Shown piece by piece: positions 36,201 to 48,800 of a DNA stretch of 64,000 nucleotides. How positions within the stretch are numbered: position 1 is the stretch's first letter; each line of letters begins with the position of its first letter. Source of the DNA: Onchocerca volvulus (taxonomy: Eukaryota > Nematoda > Chromadorea > Rhabditida > Onchocercidae); assembly GCA_000499405.2 (NCBI GenBank), contig HG738140.1, positions 4,296,829 to 4,360,828 on the forward strand, read 5' to 3'. The notes under the pieces were generated by a model, which worked only from the letters and a program-made list of their open reading frames with translations, searched no databases and had not been told where the DNA came from. Made by a program: the position numbers and the translations under genes.

Positions 36201-38339
36201 AGGTGATTAATTAATTGAATGTTGATTTAATTGAAGGTAGATTTCAATTCGATTTTAAACATTATTATTAGTTAAAGCTTTTTAATTTCAAACTTCAAAT
36301 GGATCATTCAATCTGTTATCACTCATATCATTCACTTATTAGCATTAATCACCTCTTTCTCTTGACTTTTATTTAAAACTTAATTATTCATAATTTATTT
36401 GTGTTAACTATATTCTATCTATGTTTTAATTATCTTTCTAGAATTAATTAGGTGTTAGTTATAAAATAAATATCTAATTTGTCAATTATTATTCTATTTT
36501 TATTCCTTTATTACAAAATATACGAAAAACGATTATCAGATTATAATTGTCAGCGATGAAGTTATTTCGTTTTTTTTTTTTTTTTTTAATCACTTTTATC
36601 ACCATTATAGTGTCTCTTTTCTTCATGCACAAATTTACATTCGAAAATGTTTTTTATTAAAATGATATGATCTGATATGATATAATATATGGTATTATAG
36701 ATATATGATATATGTATTAAAATGATATGATAAGATATAAAATATTTATTGATAGCAAAAAATTTATTAGCTTCCTTCTCTTTATAATGCTATTGTTTAG
36801 TAATATGAAGTTCGAGATTATTTTATCATAGTTATAACTCATTTTAGTGATTATTATCATTTAGAATTTAAATTTTTGTGAGATTTAAACGTGACAAATT
36901 TAAATTTTAGATCATTTTATTTTGAATATAATATTATTATTATCATAGTTATTTTAGATATTTAACATTCAAAGATAGCATTATGGATTGGAATAAAAGA
37001 TGAACTGATATATTTTATTAATATATATGAATTATTCTATTCAGTTCAGTTCTATTATTTGATTACTGATTGTTAATAATTCGATCAATCATTTGTTATC
37101 AAAATTTATTCGATCCTTTCCCTTTTTTATGGTACACTTCTTTGTTTAACAATCAACAAAATAGTCTAATTTTTAGAATTTGATTAAAATAAATGATTGA
37201 TATTATCAATTTCGATATTCAGCCTTTTGCAATCTGCTGTCAGTAGGAACTTAATGAAAGCTATCAAGTATATTGATTATTTGAGTAAGTACTGTATTTT
37301 AATATTTAATTAAATAAATTTGAAGTAAAAATATGTATAAAATGTGCCTAAACATAAAAATGTACATATAATAATTTTTTGCTACTCTTTCCGGTATTTC
37401 GATATTTAATTTCTCTTCTCGATATTTTGATTTTATATATTTATATATATATTTTTTTTTTGTCGGTATAGTTGAAACAAATAAATGAAACGACTAAAGA
37501 AACTTTTAGCATTAAATGTCGCTTGATAGAAAGAAAAATAAAATAACTAATGCTAAAAAGTGAAATTTAATAATAAATAATTGATTGAATTGTTGTTATT
37601 ATTTTAAAATTCAATGAAATGTAGATTTCCAAAATTTTTCACTATTCCAATTTTTAGTATTCCATTTCTAATATTTCGGAAACTATTTTTTTGAAATATT
37701 CAAGTCTATATGATAGTGGAATTTTATCCAAATAATAATTGATAAATTAATCTAATCATAAATAATAAAGCCTTCGCGTAACAAACTTTTTCAGAGCAAA
37801 TTTGAATAAGAATAAATATTAATTGTAAATTCAAATCAAATAAAAATTTGAAAAGGAAAAAAAAAACTTGAAAATGGCAATATAAATCGATTCTTTTCTT
37901 ATCAGTATTTTAGTACTTTTACTTTTTCGGTTGTTTTTTCCTTTTGATATATTTATACATAAACGCTCTAAAACGATTTATTTCGTTCTGCTCCAGCAAT
38001 AAGATTCATTAACAGAATTTTAAAAAAGTATATTTTTGAAATATTTTCATTTTCTTTTTATCTCCTTATCTCTCTCTTCCTCTCTCTCCTTCTTTCTTAA
38101 GATAACACTCACATATTTAAAGATTTTAATGGTTTTTTAAAAATTTAAGAACAATAAGCAATTATTAATTAATTAGTTATGGATGATTTCTATAATTGCT
38201 TTTAGAATTTGAAATTTAACTTGAAGATTAAATTTTGATATTTTACAAGTTTATTTTTCGAAAATATTGAAATAAATATTTTTTTTTTGAAAAAATTGAA
38301 AATACGTATTTTTCTTTTTCTTTTTTTTATTGATATGTA
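33290..38339. other. Intergenic AT-rich DNA
   Basis: No gene, RNA or element end seen. Several poly-A/poly-T blocks (for example 35503-35530). Short frames at 33193-33381, 33501-33749, 34924-35109 and 35078-35296 look like chance. Confidence 0.5.
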
Positions 38340-38770
38340 ATATCAAAATAATATAACAAATTTTCTTAATACAATCATGATTTCTAATAATATTATAATA
38401 CCACTCAAGAATATTCATGATACTGGAATGATACTGCAATATTAATGATACATAATATTCATGATACTGTAACATATATTCTATATACTGTTATATAAAA
38501 TATCGTGAATTGTGATACTGTAACGTTATCTACGATATGAAAAGATATGATATCGTGAATTACTGTAACAAGTATTCATATATATATGTATAGTGATATG
38601 GATATATTAATATCAATGGTTATATAATAGATATGATAATTACATAATATCATGAGTTATACTGTAACAAATATTCATGTATATAGTGATATGATAATAT
38701 ATTCATATCATAAATCATTGATATGATAAAATAATATAATTAATACATATGTATTTCATGATTCATGTTT
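38340..38770 (+). repeat. Degenerate repeat (ATATTCATGATACTGTAAC type)
   Basis: Phrases of the form 'aatattcatgatactgtaac' and 'gatatgataatat' recur many times with variation. The sequence is largely built from short inverted motifs such as ATCATGAT. Confidence 0.6.
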
Positions 38771-39559
38771 ATTTTGCTATATCCAAACATTTTGTTTATA
38801 TTTCTATGATTTTTCTTTTTTTTTTATTAATATTTTTACGTCAGTTTTACTATTTTACGTTTCTCCTCTTACGTTTGAATATTTTTCACGAATAATCACG
38901 ATTTTATGTTATATTTGCTTATCATATCTTCATCTCATAGTATCATACATCGATTGATTTAGTTGCTCAATGATGATGATAAAACGATAATATACTGTAA
39001 CTATAAACAGAGAAAGAATTCAATTGGGAAAAAAAAAAAAGTAAAAATGAAAGATTCATTTTATACAAAAAGGATGAGAAGAGAGATCAATGTTAGCGAT
39101 ATAAAAAATATCATCAAAACTGTAAATATCATCAAATTGTACAAAATTTATTCGATAGTTAGAAATATATTTATATTTATAAGTAAAAAGAATGTAAAAC
39201 AAAAATTACAAAAACAAAAAAAAAAGGGAAGAAAGAAAGGGAAAAAGAAAAAAAACGCAGAAAAAAAAGAGAAAAATATGATGATGAAGTTTTTGAAGAA
39301 TTTAAAATAATTTGATATATATATATGTGCATTTTTTGTTATTGTAGTTGAATTTTTCTTTCTTCCTCTCTTCTTCATCATCAAAAAATTTTTTAAACTT
39401 TATTCATATTTCTCTTTTCCTCTTTCATTTCATTCTTTCTAATTGTTCAATCGATTTTTATCGATGGTTTTTGATGATGAATTCGATCATATATGCAGGC
39501 TTAGTTTGATGATAATGCAATAAAATTTTCAATTTTCAATCAAAATTTTATTTTTGTTA

Positions 39560-40835
39560 TTCTATTGAATGAATAGTTCCAATAATGTCATTGATAATAG
39601 TGATAAATTGATATTGGTTGCATGTGATTATCATTGATATTGGTCGATACTGTGCAATTATAAGGATGATAGCAATATTGTTAACAATGATTATAAGAAT
39701 GATATTGATAGTGATGGTAATATAGGTATGATTCCTATACTAGTGATAAGCTGTAAGAGTGGTGTTTATGTCAGTGATACTGGTGCATGTGATTGTACGG
39801 ATAATCTTGATAACGATAATAATACAACTTATTGATAATGGCGATAATGATTGATGATAATGGTGCAGCTGCAAGATGATTTTAGTAAAAATGGTGTATG
39901 TAGTTGTAAGACTGGCATTGACATTGATGATTATGGTGTATGTGATTGTAACAATAATATTGATATCAGTCAAGAGTGATATTGATGCTGGTGATAATGG
40001 TATATGTGGTTGTAAAGATTATATTGATATTGGTGTATATGATTTTAAGGATGATACTGATAGTAATAATAATAGTGCAACTTTAAAGATAATGTTGATA
40101 TTAATGATATAATTGTAAAAGTTATATTTTTGTTGGTGATAATAATGGCGTATAGTTATAAGAGGAATATTAATATAATGATAATGCTGTACATGGTTAT
40201 GAAGTGATACTGATATCGATCAGAATGATGTAACTATAAAGATGATATGATATTAGTGATAATGATGCAAGTATAAAGATGGCATTGATATTAATGATAG
40301 TTAATGTGGGAATGCGTAAAGATAGTATTAATACAATGATAATGATTCACATGATTGTAAGAATAATGATGATATCTGGTGATAATGACGTTTGTGACTG
40401 GGAAATGACATATTAGTGATAATGATGCATGAAGTTGCAATCACTATTGATATTAGTGATAATAGCAATAACAATTATTAATATTGATGATAATAGTGCA
40501 TGCTATTAGAATTCCTAGTGATATTAGTGATAATGGTGAATATGGTTATAATCAATATTGATCTTGATGATAATGGTATATATAATTATCATCATTGCTA
40601 ATATTAATAATAATGATGCAAGTGGTTACAATCTAATGTTAATGATAATGATGCATGCAGTTATAATCGCTATTAATATTGATGATAATGATGCATATGG
40701 TCGTAATCACTACTGATATTAATGATAATGGTGCAAGTAGCTACAATCACTTTTGCTATTGATGATAGTAGTAGTAACCATTATTGATACTGATGATAAT
40801 GGTGCATGTGATTACAATCACCACTGATAATGATA
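39560..40835 (+). repeat. Degenerate GATAAT-rich minisatellite
   Basis: Roughly 25 loose copies of a unit of about 45-60 bases of the type 'attgatattagtgataatggtgcatgtggttgtaatcac'. The plus strand is GAT/AAT/GTT-rich. The open frames at 39740-39973 and 39876-40112 are read-throughs of the repeat. Confidence 0.8.
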
Positions 40836-43800
40836 ATGATAGAAAAAAAAATGAAATTGGCGATCCATCATTTTCGCATAGAAAAAACATCTGGTTAAAA
40901 AGCATTATCATTTCTATCTATCCATTCATTCATTCATTCATTCCCCAAATATGATTTTTTTTTTTAGGAGAGAAAACTTTTTCTTCATCACACTTTTCTT
41001 CTTCCATCAATCTTCTCTCTTTTTCACATTTTTTTGAAATTTTGTTTTTTCATTTTTTTTTTGCTTGAAACATTTTGTTTGAATTCTCAATCAAACTATC
41101 GTTTCCAATAAGTTTATTTAGAAATTGCTATCTTTTCAATGAATTAAAAACACAGTTGAGATTCTCTTTTTGTTGTTTTTCGTCTCCAATAAATTCTGGA
41201 AGATTGGTTGTATAATAGAAAGTTGTTTTTTTTTTTTGTTTTAGTTGTTTTTCTTTTATATAAAATATTAGAAGATTCAGTGTATAACAGAAAGGTTAAA
41301 GGTTAACGAATGTTGCAAGTTGTTTTTTCTTTTCCATAAATACTAGAAGATTTAATGAATAATAAAACGATTAGAGGTTAACGAGTATTTGTATTAACAA
41401 AATACGATGGCATTATTGTTATAGTAAAATAAAAAAAATTAGTCTTAGTTCCAGTAAATTTAATTGAAAAATATTTTTTTTTTTTTGAAAAAATTCTTTC
41501 AATTTCATATATGAAATTCTTGAAATAAGAAGAAACTATTTTTTATTTCTTTAAGTAATATTCAATTTATTTTGCTACGCTATATAATTTTTCTCTTCTA
41601 TTACTAATTTTCAAAAAATACATTTATATTTTCTTTTTTGTTAAAAATAAAATTATTGCCTAAATTTATTATCATTAGCAGCATAAGTTGAAATTTATGA
41701 TGTCAAAAAAAAATTAAAAATTTCATTCAAGCATCCTATTTATTTAGTTGTTGTTTAAGACGAAGAAAATCTTTTCTCTCTATCAATTTTTGAAAAATTT
41801 AAATTTTAGTTGCAAAATCATTTTAATAGTATTATCAAAATAATTAAAATTAGTTGAAACGAAAAAAAAATTTTTTTTTTGGAACTAAATTAAATTACTA
41901 AAATTCTTACCTATTTTTTAAATTGAAAAATTACATTTGCGTAATTTGGAAGGTCGAAATGATCATTTTTTTGAAATTGATGAAATTATTTAGTTTATGC
42001 TCTATAGATGTCGTCAATTTCCAATTATAGAAGTATATTTATTATGATATATATATTTCTTTAATGATTATTCATATTTAATCTTTTTTAATCTCTGATT
42101 GGACTACCGTAGTATTTGCAAAAAAATTGTAAATGTACGCTCTTTGACCAATCATTATTGTGTCAAAATCAATCAATCATCATCTTCAAATTAAAATGAT
42201 TTTTAAAAATTTCAAGGATAATTTCAGTAAGTTTTAATTTTGCAATGTGAATGGTAAGCCGAAAATTTTTTGAGTAAATTCACAAATATACTCAAAAATT
42301 ATTGTTTTTTTTTTCTTGAAAAAGAATGAAATAAACTTTTGAGGTATTTTGAAACAGAAAATTGATTTCCTAATTTTAAAATTGACCTAAAATGTAATCT
42401 CCAAAATATTGATCCAAATTTTATCAAACTCCAAATAAGAAAAACGAAATATTACCATATTAGCAAAAAGAAAAAAGAAATATTAGAAAATATTATCATA
42501 TTATCACCTAATTTTAGGATAAAAAGTACCATTGCCTTATATCAAATAAATAAAATATTTTTTTGAATATATTATAAACAATGATACATGTAAGATCGCA
42601 TACTGCTATCTTAAGAATATCATCATTTCTAAGATACCATTTAGAATGCTAATGTTATCAAGAAGATGCCATTATTTCTCGAATACTATCGCTTTCAGGA
42701 TACTATTAATATTTTCAGGATATTATCATAATTAGGGCAATTAAAATTCAAAATAATATTAGTTTTCAAAAATTGAGAAAAAAAGGTTTTTTAAAAAATA
42801 TAGATTTTTCTAGAATATTAATATTTTAAAGATAATATCATAATTAGAATAATTATTATTCCGGATAATATTAGTTTTTAAAAACTTAAATTTTGAAAAA
42901 AGTCAAAAATCTATGAAATAATTCAATGATTTATCAATTAAGTCATTTTCTAAAAATTACAATTTTTCCCAATTTTAGATTTCGTTCTTCCTTTTTTTTT
43001 TTTTTTTTTTCATTCTATATAATAGCAACAAATATAATCGTGCAATCGTTGTTAGTAGGCGCATAATTAATTTGAAAATTCAATATCTTGGTTGGAAAGA
43101 TAGAAAGTATACTGTAGCTAGGAAGCAAACAAGCAAACAAAACCATATGTACGTCGTAAGTTTTTCCATTCTAAACCAATCCCTGTAATTGAAAAAAAAA
43201 AAAAAAGGGAATCCATCATTTATCATTTCAAATATCACTTTGCTTTTTTTTTTTGTGTTGTTATAATTCCGAAAAAAAAATATATTTTATTCAAATAACG
43301 TATTGGCTTTTTTTTTTTTTTTCGTTGTTTACGCATATTTCTACCATTAAACAATTTTTTTTTTTTTTTAAATAAATATTTTGATATGAATATATAAATA
43401 ATTTTTTATACAAATGAATTATTAAGTTTTGGGAGAAAAAAAAAAAAAAAAAAGGAAAAGGAAGAATTTCTTTCTTAATAATTTTTTTTTTTCAATTAAA
43501 AATATTATATTTATTTTCAAGTTTTTCTTTTTTTTTTTTTTTTCAGAATAATTTCAAAAGGAAGATTTGAATTTGCATATTTTTTAAGATTTTTAAAATT
43601 ATTTAATTTGGAATGAAAAATTTTGACTATATCAAAATTTAAATGGAAAAAGAGAATTAATAAAGTTGAATTTAAAAAATTTCGTTCATCAGTGTGATAA
43701 TTTCACAATCTTTTTAATTGTAAAAATTAAAATATGCACTTTTCTATTATGAAATTTTTCCCTAAAAAAAAATTTCCAAATTAATTAGCAGTTATAATTC

Positions 43801-44195
43801 ACGTGAATTGAGAAGAAAATAAGTTGTTTATACTTCTTTCTTATTACTTAAATAATTGTGCCTTTTTTTGACAAATTTTCAATAAATTACTAATGAAAAC
43901 TTGGCCAGCATGCCATAAAAAAGATTATGACTTCATCTTCGATCTTCCTGCCTTCTTTTGATTGAAATTTTAAAAATTATTCCTTTCCTTGTTTATTCAT
44001 TACAAAAGTAAAATAAAATAAAGCATCTAATTTTATCAAGCAAAAATAATGTATCATCAATAAATTTCATATAAATTTCTACTCAATTAGTCCTTTCTTT
44101 CTTCGCTTTTTACCCTCTTTTTTTATCCGTTTCTCTTCGTTCATAAAAATAAATTTTTCCATAAAATTGTTCATCTATTAGTAATTAATTAATTA
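40836..44195. other. Intergenic AT-rich DNA
   Basis: No gene seen. Contains weak local repeats of the 'ggatactattatcataattag' kind near 42590-42870 and long A/T runs near 42990-43010 and 43360-43530. Confidence 0.5.
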
Positions 44196-44340
44196 GGTGG
44201 GTGTAGGTAGATGTGTATGTGTGTATACGTGTGTATATGCATGTATACGTGTGTATCTGTGTGTATATGTGTGTATGTGCATGTATACGTGTGTATCTGT
44301 ATGTAGACGTGTACATATGTATGTATACGTGAATATATAT
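44196..44340 (+). repeat. 20-bp minisatellite TGTATACGTGTGTATATGCA, left block
   Basis: About six copies of a 20-base unit close to TGTATACGTGTGTATATGCA. Alternating purine-pyrimidine sequence. The same unit reappears on the other side of the Helitron end, at 44655-44800. Confidence 0.8.
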
Positions 44341-44411
44341 TAGTAATCATCAGAATATCCCTTCTTTCATCATTCCAGTTGACTAATCAGCATTCTTCCT
44401 ATTTGTATCTA

Positions 44412-44640
44412 TCCATATAAATAAAAATGTAAGTGTTCGTTTGTTGAAAATCTTAAATCTCCGAAAATTCTTTACCGATTGCTTTCAAATTTTGAAACAA
44501 CGTTGCATTCGAGTAGATGTATGTTTTTATACATCTATATATCTACTGTTGTATAGATTTCACATCTGTGAAAATATGATTTGTGTGTACATTGTATTCA
44601 TTAATATTTTTATTTAAATTTTCTATACACATATAAGTTT
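44412..44640 (+). mobile_element. Helitron 5' end fragment (copy H5)
   Basis: Starts TCCATATAAATAAAAATG at 44412 and shares the 'cttaaatctccgaaaattctt' and 'aaacaacgttgcattcga' phrases with copies H3 and H4 as far as about 44575. No 3' hairpin or CTAG end was identified, so the right boundary is a guess. It lies between two blocks of the same minisatellite. Confidence 0.6.
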
Positions 44641-44654
44641 ATATGTGGGTATAC

Positions 44655-44800
44655 GTAGATGTGTATGTACGTATACTTGTGTATATGCATGTATACGTGT
44701 TTATATGTATGTATACGTGTATATATGCATGTATACGTGTGTATATATATGTGTACGTGTATATGTGTATGTATATGTACGTATGAATATGTGTACATGT
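44655..44800 (+). repeat. 20-bp minisatellite, right block
   Basis: About six copies of the same TGTATACGTGTGTATATGCA-like unit as at 44196-44340. The frames at 44610-44798 (-) and 44659-44859 (+) are repeat products. Confidence 0.8.
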
Positions 44801-45044
44801 GCCTATTAATACTTTTATATAAATTTTTACAAATATGTCTGTATGAATGTGCTTCTTAATATTTTTATTAAAATTCTCTACAAATATTATGTGTATGTCT
44901 GTGTCTGTGTATATATGTAAAGATATATGTGTGTATGTAGGTATGTGTTTGTGTATGTGTATGTATGCCCATTAATACTTTTAAATTTTGTACAGACATA
45001 CGTATGAATAAGTGTGCCTATTTCTACCAAAATTTTGAACATGT

Positions 45045-45420
45045 ATATAGATGTGTGTGGGTGTACATATAGATGTGTATGTGTAGATGTGTATCTAAGT
45101 ATGTGCGTGTATGTAGGGTGTACATATATGTAGGGTGTACATATGTGTATGGGTGTACATATAGATGTGTATGTGTAGATGTGTATCTAAGTATGTGCGT
45201 GTATGTAGATGTGTATGTGAGTATGTGTATATGTGTGTGCAGGTATGTAAGTATGTGTGTAGGTGTGTGTGGGTATGTGTGTGTAGGTGTGTATGTAAGT
45301 ATGTGTGTGCGTATGTATGTGCGTATATAGGTATGTACGTATGTTTGTATATGTAGGTGTATGTGTAGGTGTGTGTGTAGGAGTGTGTGTAGGAGTGTAT
45401 GTGTATGTATGTAGATACTT
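45045..45420 (+). repeat. GTATGTGTGTAG minisatellite with an exact 58-bp duplication
   Basis: GTATGTG/GTAGATGTG-type repeats. Positions 45059-45116 and 45151-45208 are identical over 58 bases, separated by 34 bases. Long frames on both strands (45024-45512 -, 45073-45330 +) are low-complexity His/Thr/Tyr or Cys/Val/Tyr strings and are not genes. Confidence 0.9.
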
Positions 45421-45499
45421 TTAAAAATATAAATGTTGTTTATGTATGTGTATGTGCATATGTGTTTGCCCGTCCGAATGTATAATTCATCAATAATCT

Positions 45500-45805
45500 C
45501 AACAAAATTCAAAAAAAATAAAAGTGAGCGGGAAAAAAGTAGAATTGAAAAAAATTTGTTGTTGCCATTAAATTGATTCTTTATGCTTCTTCCCTCTTTT
45601 TTTTTTTTTTTTTGAATTTTCTACTTCCTTTGTATCCTTTTCTTCACTTTTTCCACTTAATGCATATGCATTAGTAATGGTAATGATAATGGTGATAATG
45701 GTTCTGTTGATAATGATCATTCTGTTGATAATGATTATGATGATGGTAATGATGAACTGTAATTGTTGATAATGATGATAACTTCTCCTCTCCCATTTAT
45801 TTCCC

Positions 45806-45844
<39 letters not shown>

Positions 45845-48800
45845 TCAAGAGAAACTGTTAAAATGGTTTTAACATAATATAAATATCATGCTTATTTATT
45901 TGCAAAGAATCAATCAGTAGGAAAAGGAAGAAGAAGAGAAGGAGGAACGATGATTTTTGTCTCAATTTGTAAATTCTTTTCGTCCATTCATTCAATCATC
46001 AATACATAATACTATCAATTTCATACAAAAATGGTACCACACATTACCATCCATTCAACAACAACAACACTTTTATCATCATTATCATCATTGTCAATGC
46101 TTTTTCCATCATTCTTTGATAGCACAACGTGGAACCGAGAAGGAAGGAAAAAAAAAAAAATTAGTTGTTGAACAAATTTTTGCATATTATTATCATCCAA
46201 GATAAGGCTTTTTGTAGCTTCTTCCTCTTCCTTCTTCTTCTATTCCTACAAATCAAATGTTGATAACGAATTAATCCATCTAGATTAGCATTATCCATCA
46301 TATTTAAATATCATTTTTATCATCTATCTGATCCCTTTTGATTTTCTTTGATTTCTATGCAATCATAAATATTAATTCTTAAAATTATCTCTTTTTTTCT
46401 TTTTCATTTTAAATGTATGAATTTGAAATTCGAACTTTTCTTTTTCCAATTTTTCCAAACTTATTCAAACTTGTATTATATGGATGTAGCAAATATTTTC
46501 AAATGATAATTAAGTATTGTTATGATCAATATAATTATTAGTTAATAGGTGTTAGAATTTAACATATTCGTAAAAATTTAAAAGAATAAGCAAGAAAAAA
46601 AAGTTATTAAGTAAAAATTATCGAATTTATTGAATACTATGTTTATCAAATATTCAATGATTTTTAATATTAATTCAACTCAATTTTATTTTGATTTTAT
46701 TAAATATCAATTTGATTAAGCTATTCTCGATGTTATGATGCGTTCGTCAATTATCAATTCTTCGAAAAAATTTGTAAATTTTACCTATATTTTTCAATGT
46801 TGTGGCAAAATTTCACTAAATTTTAAAGTTGCAGAAAGAATGGATGAAGATTAGATTTTTTAATCGAAGTTTTTTTGAATTAATAACAATTTGTTTTATA
46901 GAGAATCAAAAAAATCCTTTTTTAATTATTTGCTACAATAAGTCCATCAATAAGTTTGCTTTGGATTATTTAGTATAAAGCATAATACCGAGTTTTTTTT
47001 TTTCCTCGGCTACTTAACTACTTCTTGGCCATTGATAATTTGATCATATTTTATATTTTCGATAACAATATTTAATAAAGAAGCCAAATTTAAAGGAAAA
47101 AAAAAAGATGTATAAATTCATGTTAAATAAATTTACATTCAACAAGGCTTGTTTTGAATTCAAAAATTGGGGATTTAATTTATCCTAAATTCGATTGTAA
47201 TTGCGAAAAACAAATTAAATCGTTGAAATTTCATAAAAATCCACGATCTCTCTCTTTCTTTCTTGCTTTTTATCGATGCTTAGGTCTTAATCTTATTAAA
47301 TCAATCAAGGAGAATTCAATCTTATGTAATCAATTATTTAACTTAAAATGGATTTTATTTAAAATAAAATAATGAAATATTGTGCTAATTTTTCACCCAA
47401 CTCTAAATTAAAAACAAATTTTATTGTATCAAAAAATTTTGCCCAATCTTATTGTAATTCAATTGGAATAAATTCAAAAAAAAAAAAAAATTAGTAAAAT
47501 AAAGATGAGCAAATAGATAAAAGTCAAAGTATGAAGCAAATTTTATGGTGAAAGTAAAAAAAAATATATTGTGGTAGATTAAATTCATAGATATGATTTG
47601 TTCAGATAATTCTTTCTTCTTTCTTTTTTTTTTTTTCTTATGAATTGTAGCAATTTTTTCTTCAAATTTGCATTTTAAATGTTTAAGACTTTTATCAGCT
47701 TCAAAAATTTTCTTCCAGCAAATATTCATGGATTGAATTTCAACTTGGGAAAAGAAAATTTCTTAAAAAGGAAAACTATTTTCGAAATAGCCTTAATTTT
47801 GAATTTGTCGTTTATATTAATGAGTAGTCATAAATTATTCTTAATTATTTAAATATCTGTAAAAATATTTTTTTTACTTTAAATTTCTAGCGATATAAGT
47901 AATTTAAATTGGAGGATTATGTTTAAAACGATATGAACAACTTAAATTGAACGATATGAAAAACTTTAATTAAAGATTATTTTAAATATTATCGTATTTC
48001 ACTTATTATTTATTATTACTGCAAGTACAAAATTTTTGTAAGATAAATTTACTTCTAAATAATTATCACAAAGATGAATAGGATAAAGTACAATATGATG
48101 AGAGGTATGTGATTATTGGAAAAAAAAAAAAAGTCATAGATGTCATTAAATGCTCACAATTAAATGAATTTCAAATAATTATTATTTCAGGATGTTTAAT
48201 TTTTATTAAATATAGTGATATTTGGTATTTCCTTTCGAATACTTTATGTTCTAAGAATGGAAAGAATGAATAATTTCCAATATGATTAATAAAAAATTTA
48301 AATTAGAATTAAAACAAAAATTAGACTGTCAAGTATTATCATAATATTTTTTCGTACTCTCAACATTGAAATAATCTTAAGGATATTATTGATACTGTAA
48401 TTTCTTGAAGAAAATATTTTATTATCCCATAATTACAATTGATTATAATTATTAATAATAATTTAATTTAAGTGTTATCAAAAATTTTAATTTTATCACT
48501 CTTCTTGAATGGAAAAATGAATGGCTGTCGTCTTACCTGAACAATATTAGAGTGTCATTTGAAATATCTAATACTGTCAGGTAATGACGATTGCCTATCG
48601 TTTTCTTGCCTATTACATTGCCGAAATAGATCCAAATTATTTCCCTTTTTTGTTTTACAATTATTTTGCCAATTTATGAAACTAATTATTATCATCATAA
48701 ATAGATTATGATATTAATGATATTAATTTTCGGTAATACTGCAATTTTCTGTTACCTTTACAAGAATATATGATAATTTCAAGCATTGGAAAAAAAAAAT

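Noticed and set aside
39148..39384. Poly-Phe/poly-Lys frames near 39.2 kb
   Set aside because: They are driven by A-rich homopolymer sequence.
39740..40112. Overlapping frames in both directions near 39.7-40.1 kb
   Set aside because: They are products of the GATAAT-rich tandem repeat; the peptide repeats with the DNA unit.
45024..45512. 162-codon minus-strand frame rich in His, Thr and Tyr
   Set aside because: It reads the complement of the GTATGTG minisatellite and has no complex sequence, splice context or family match.
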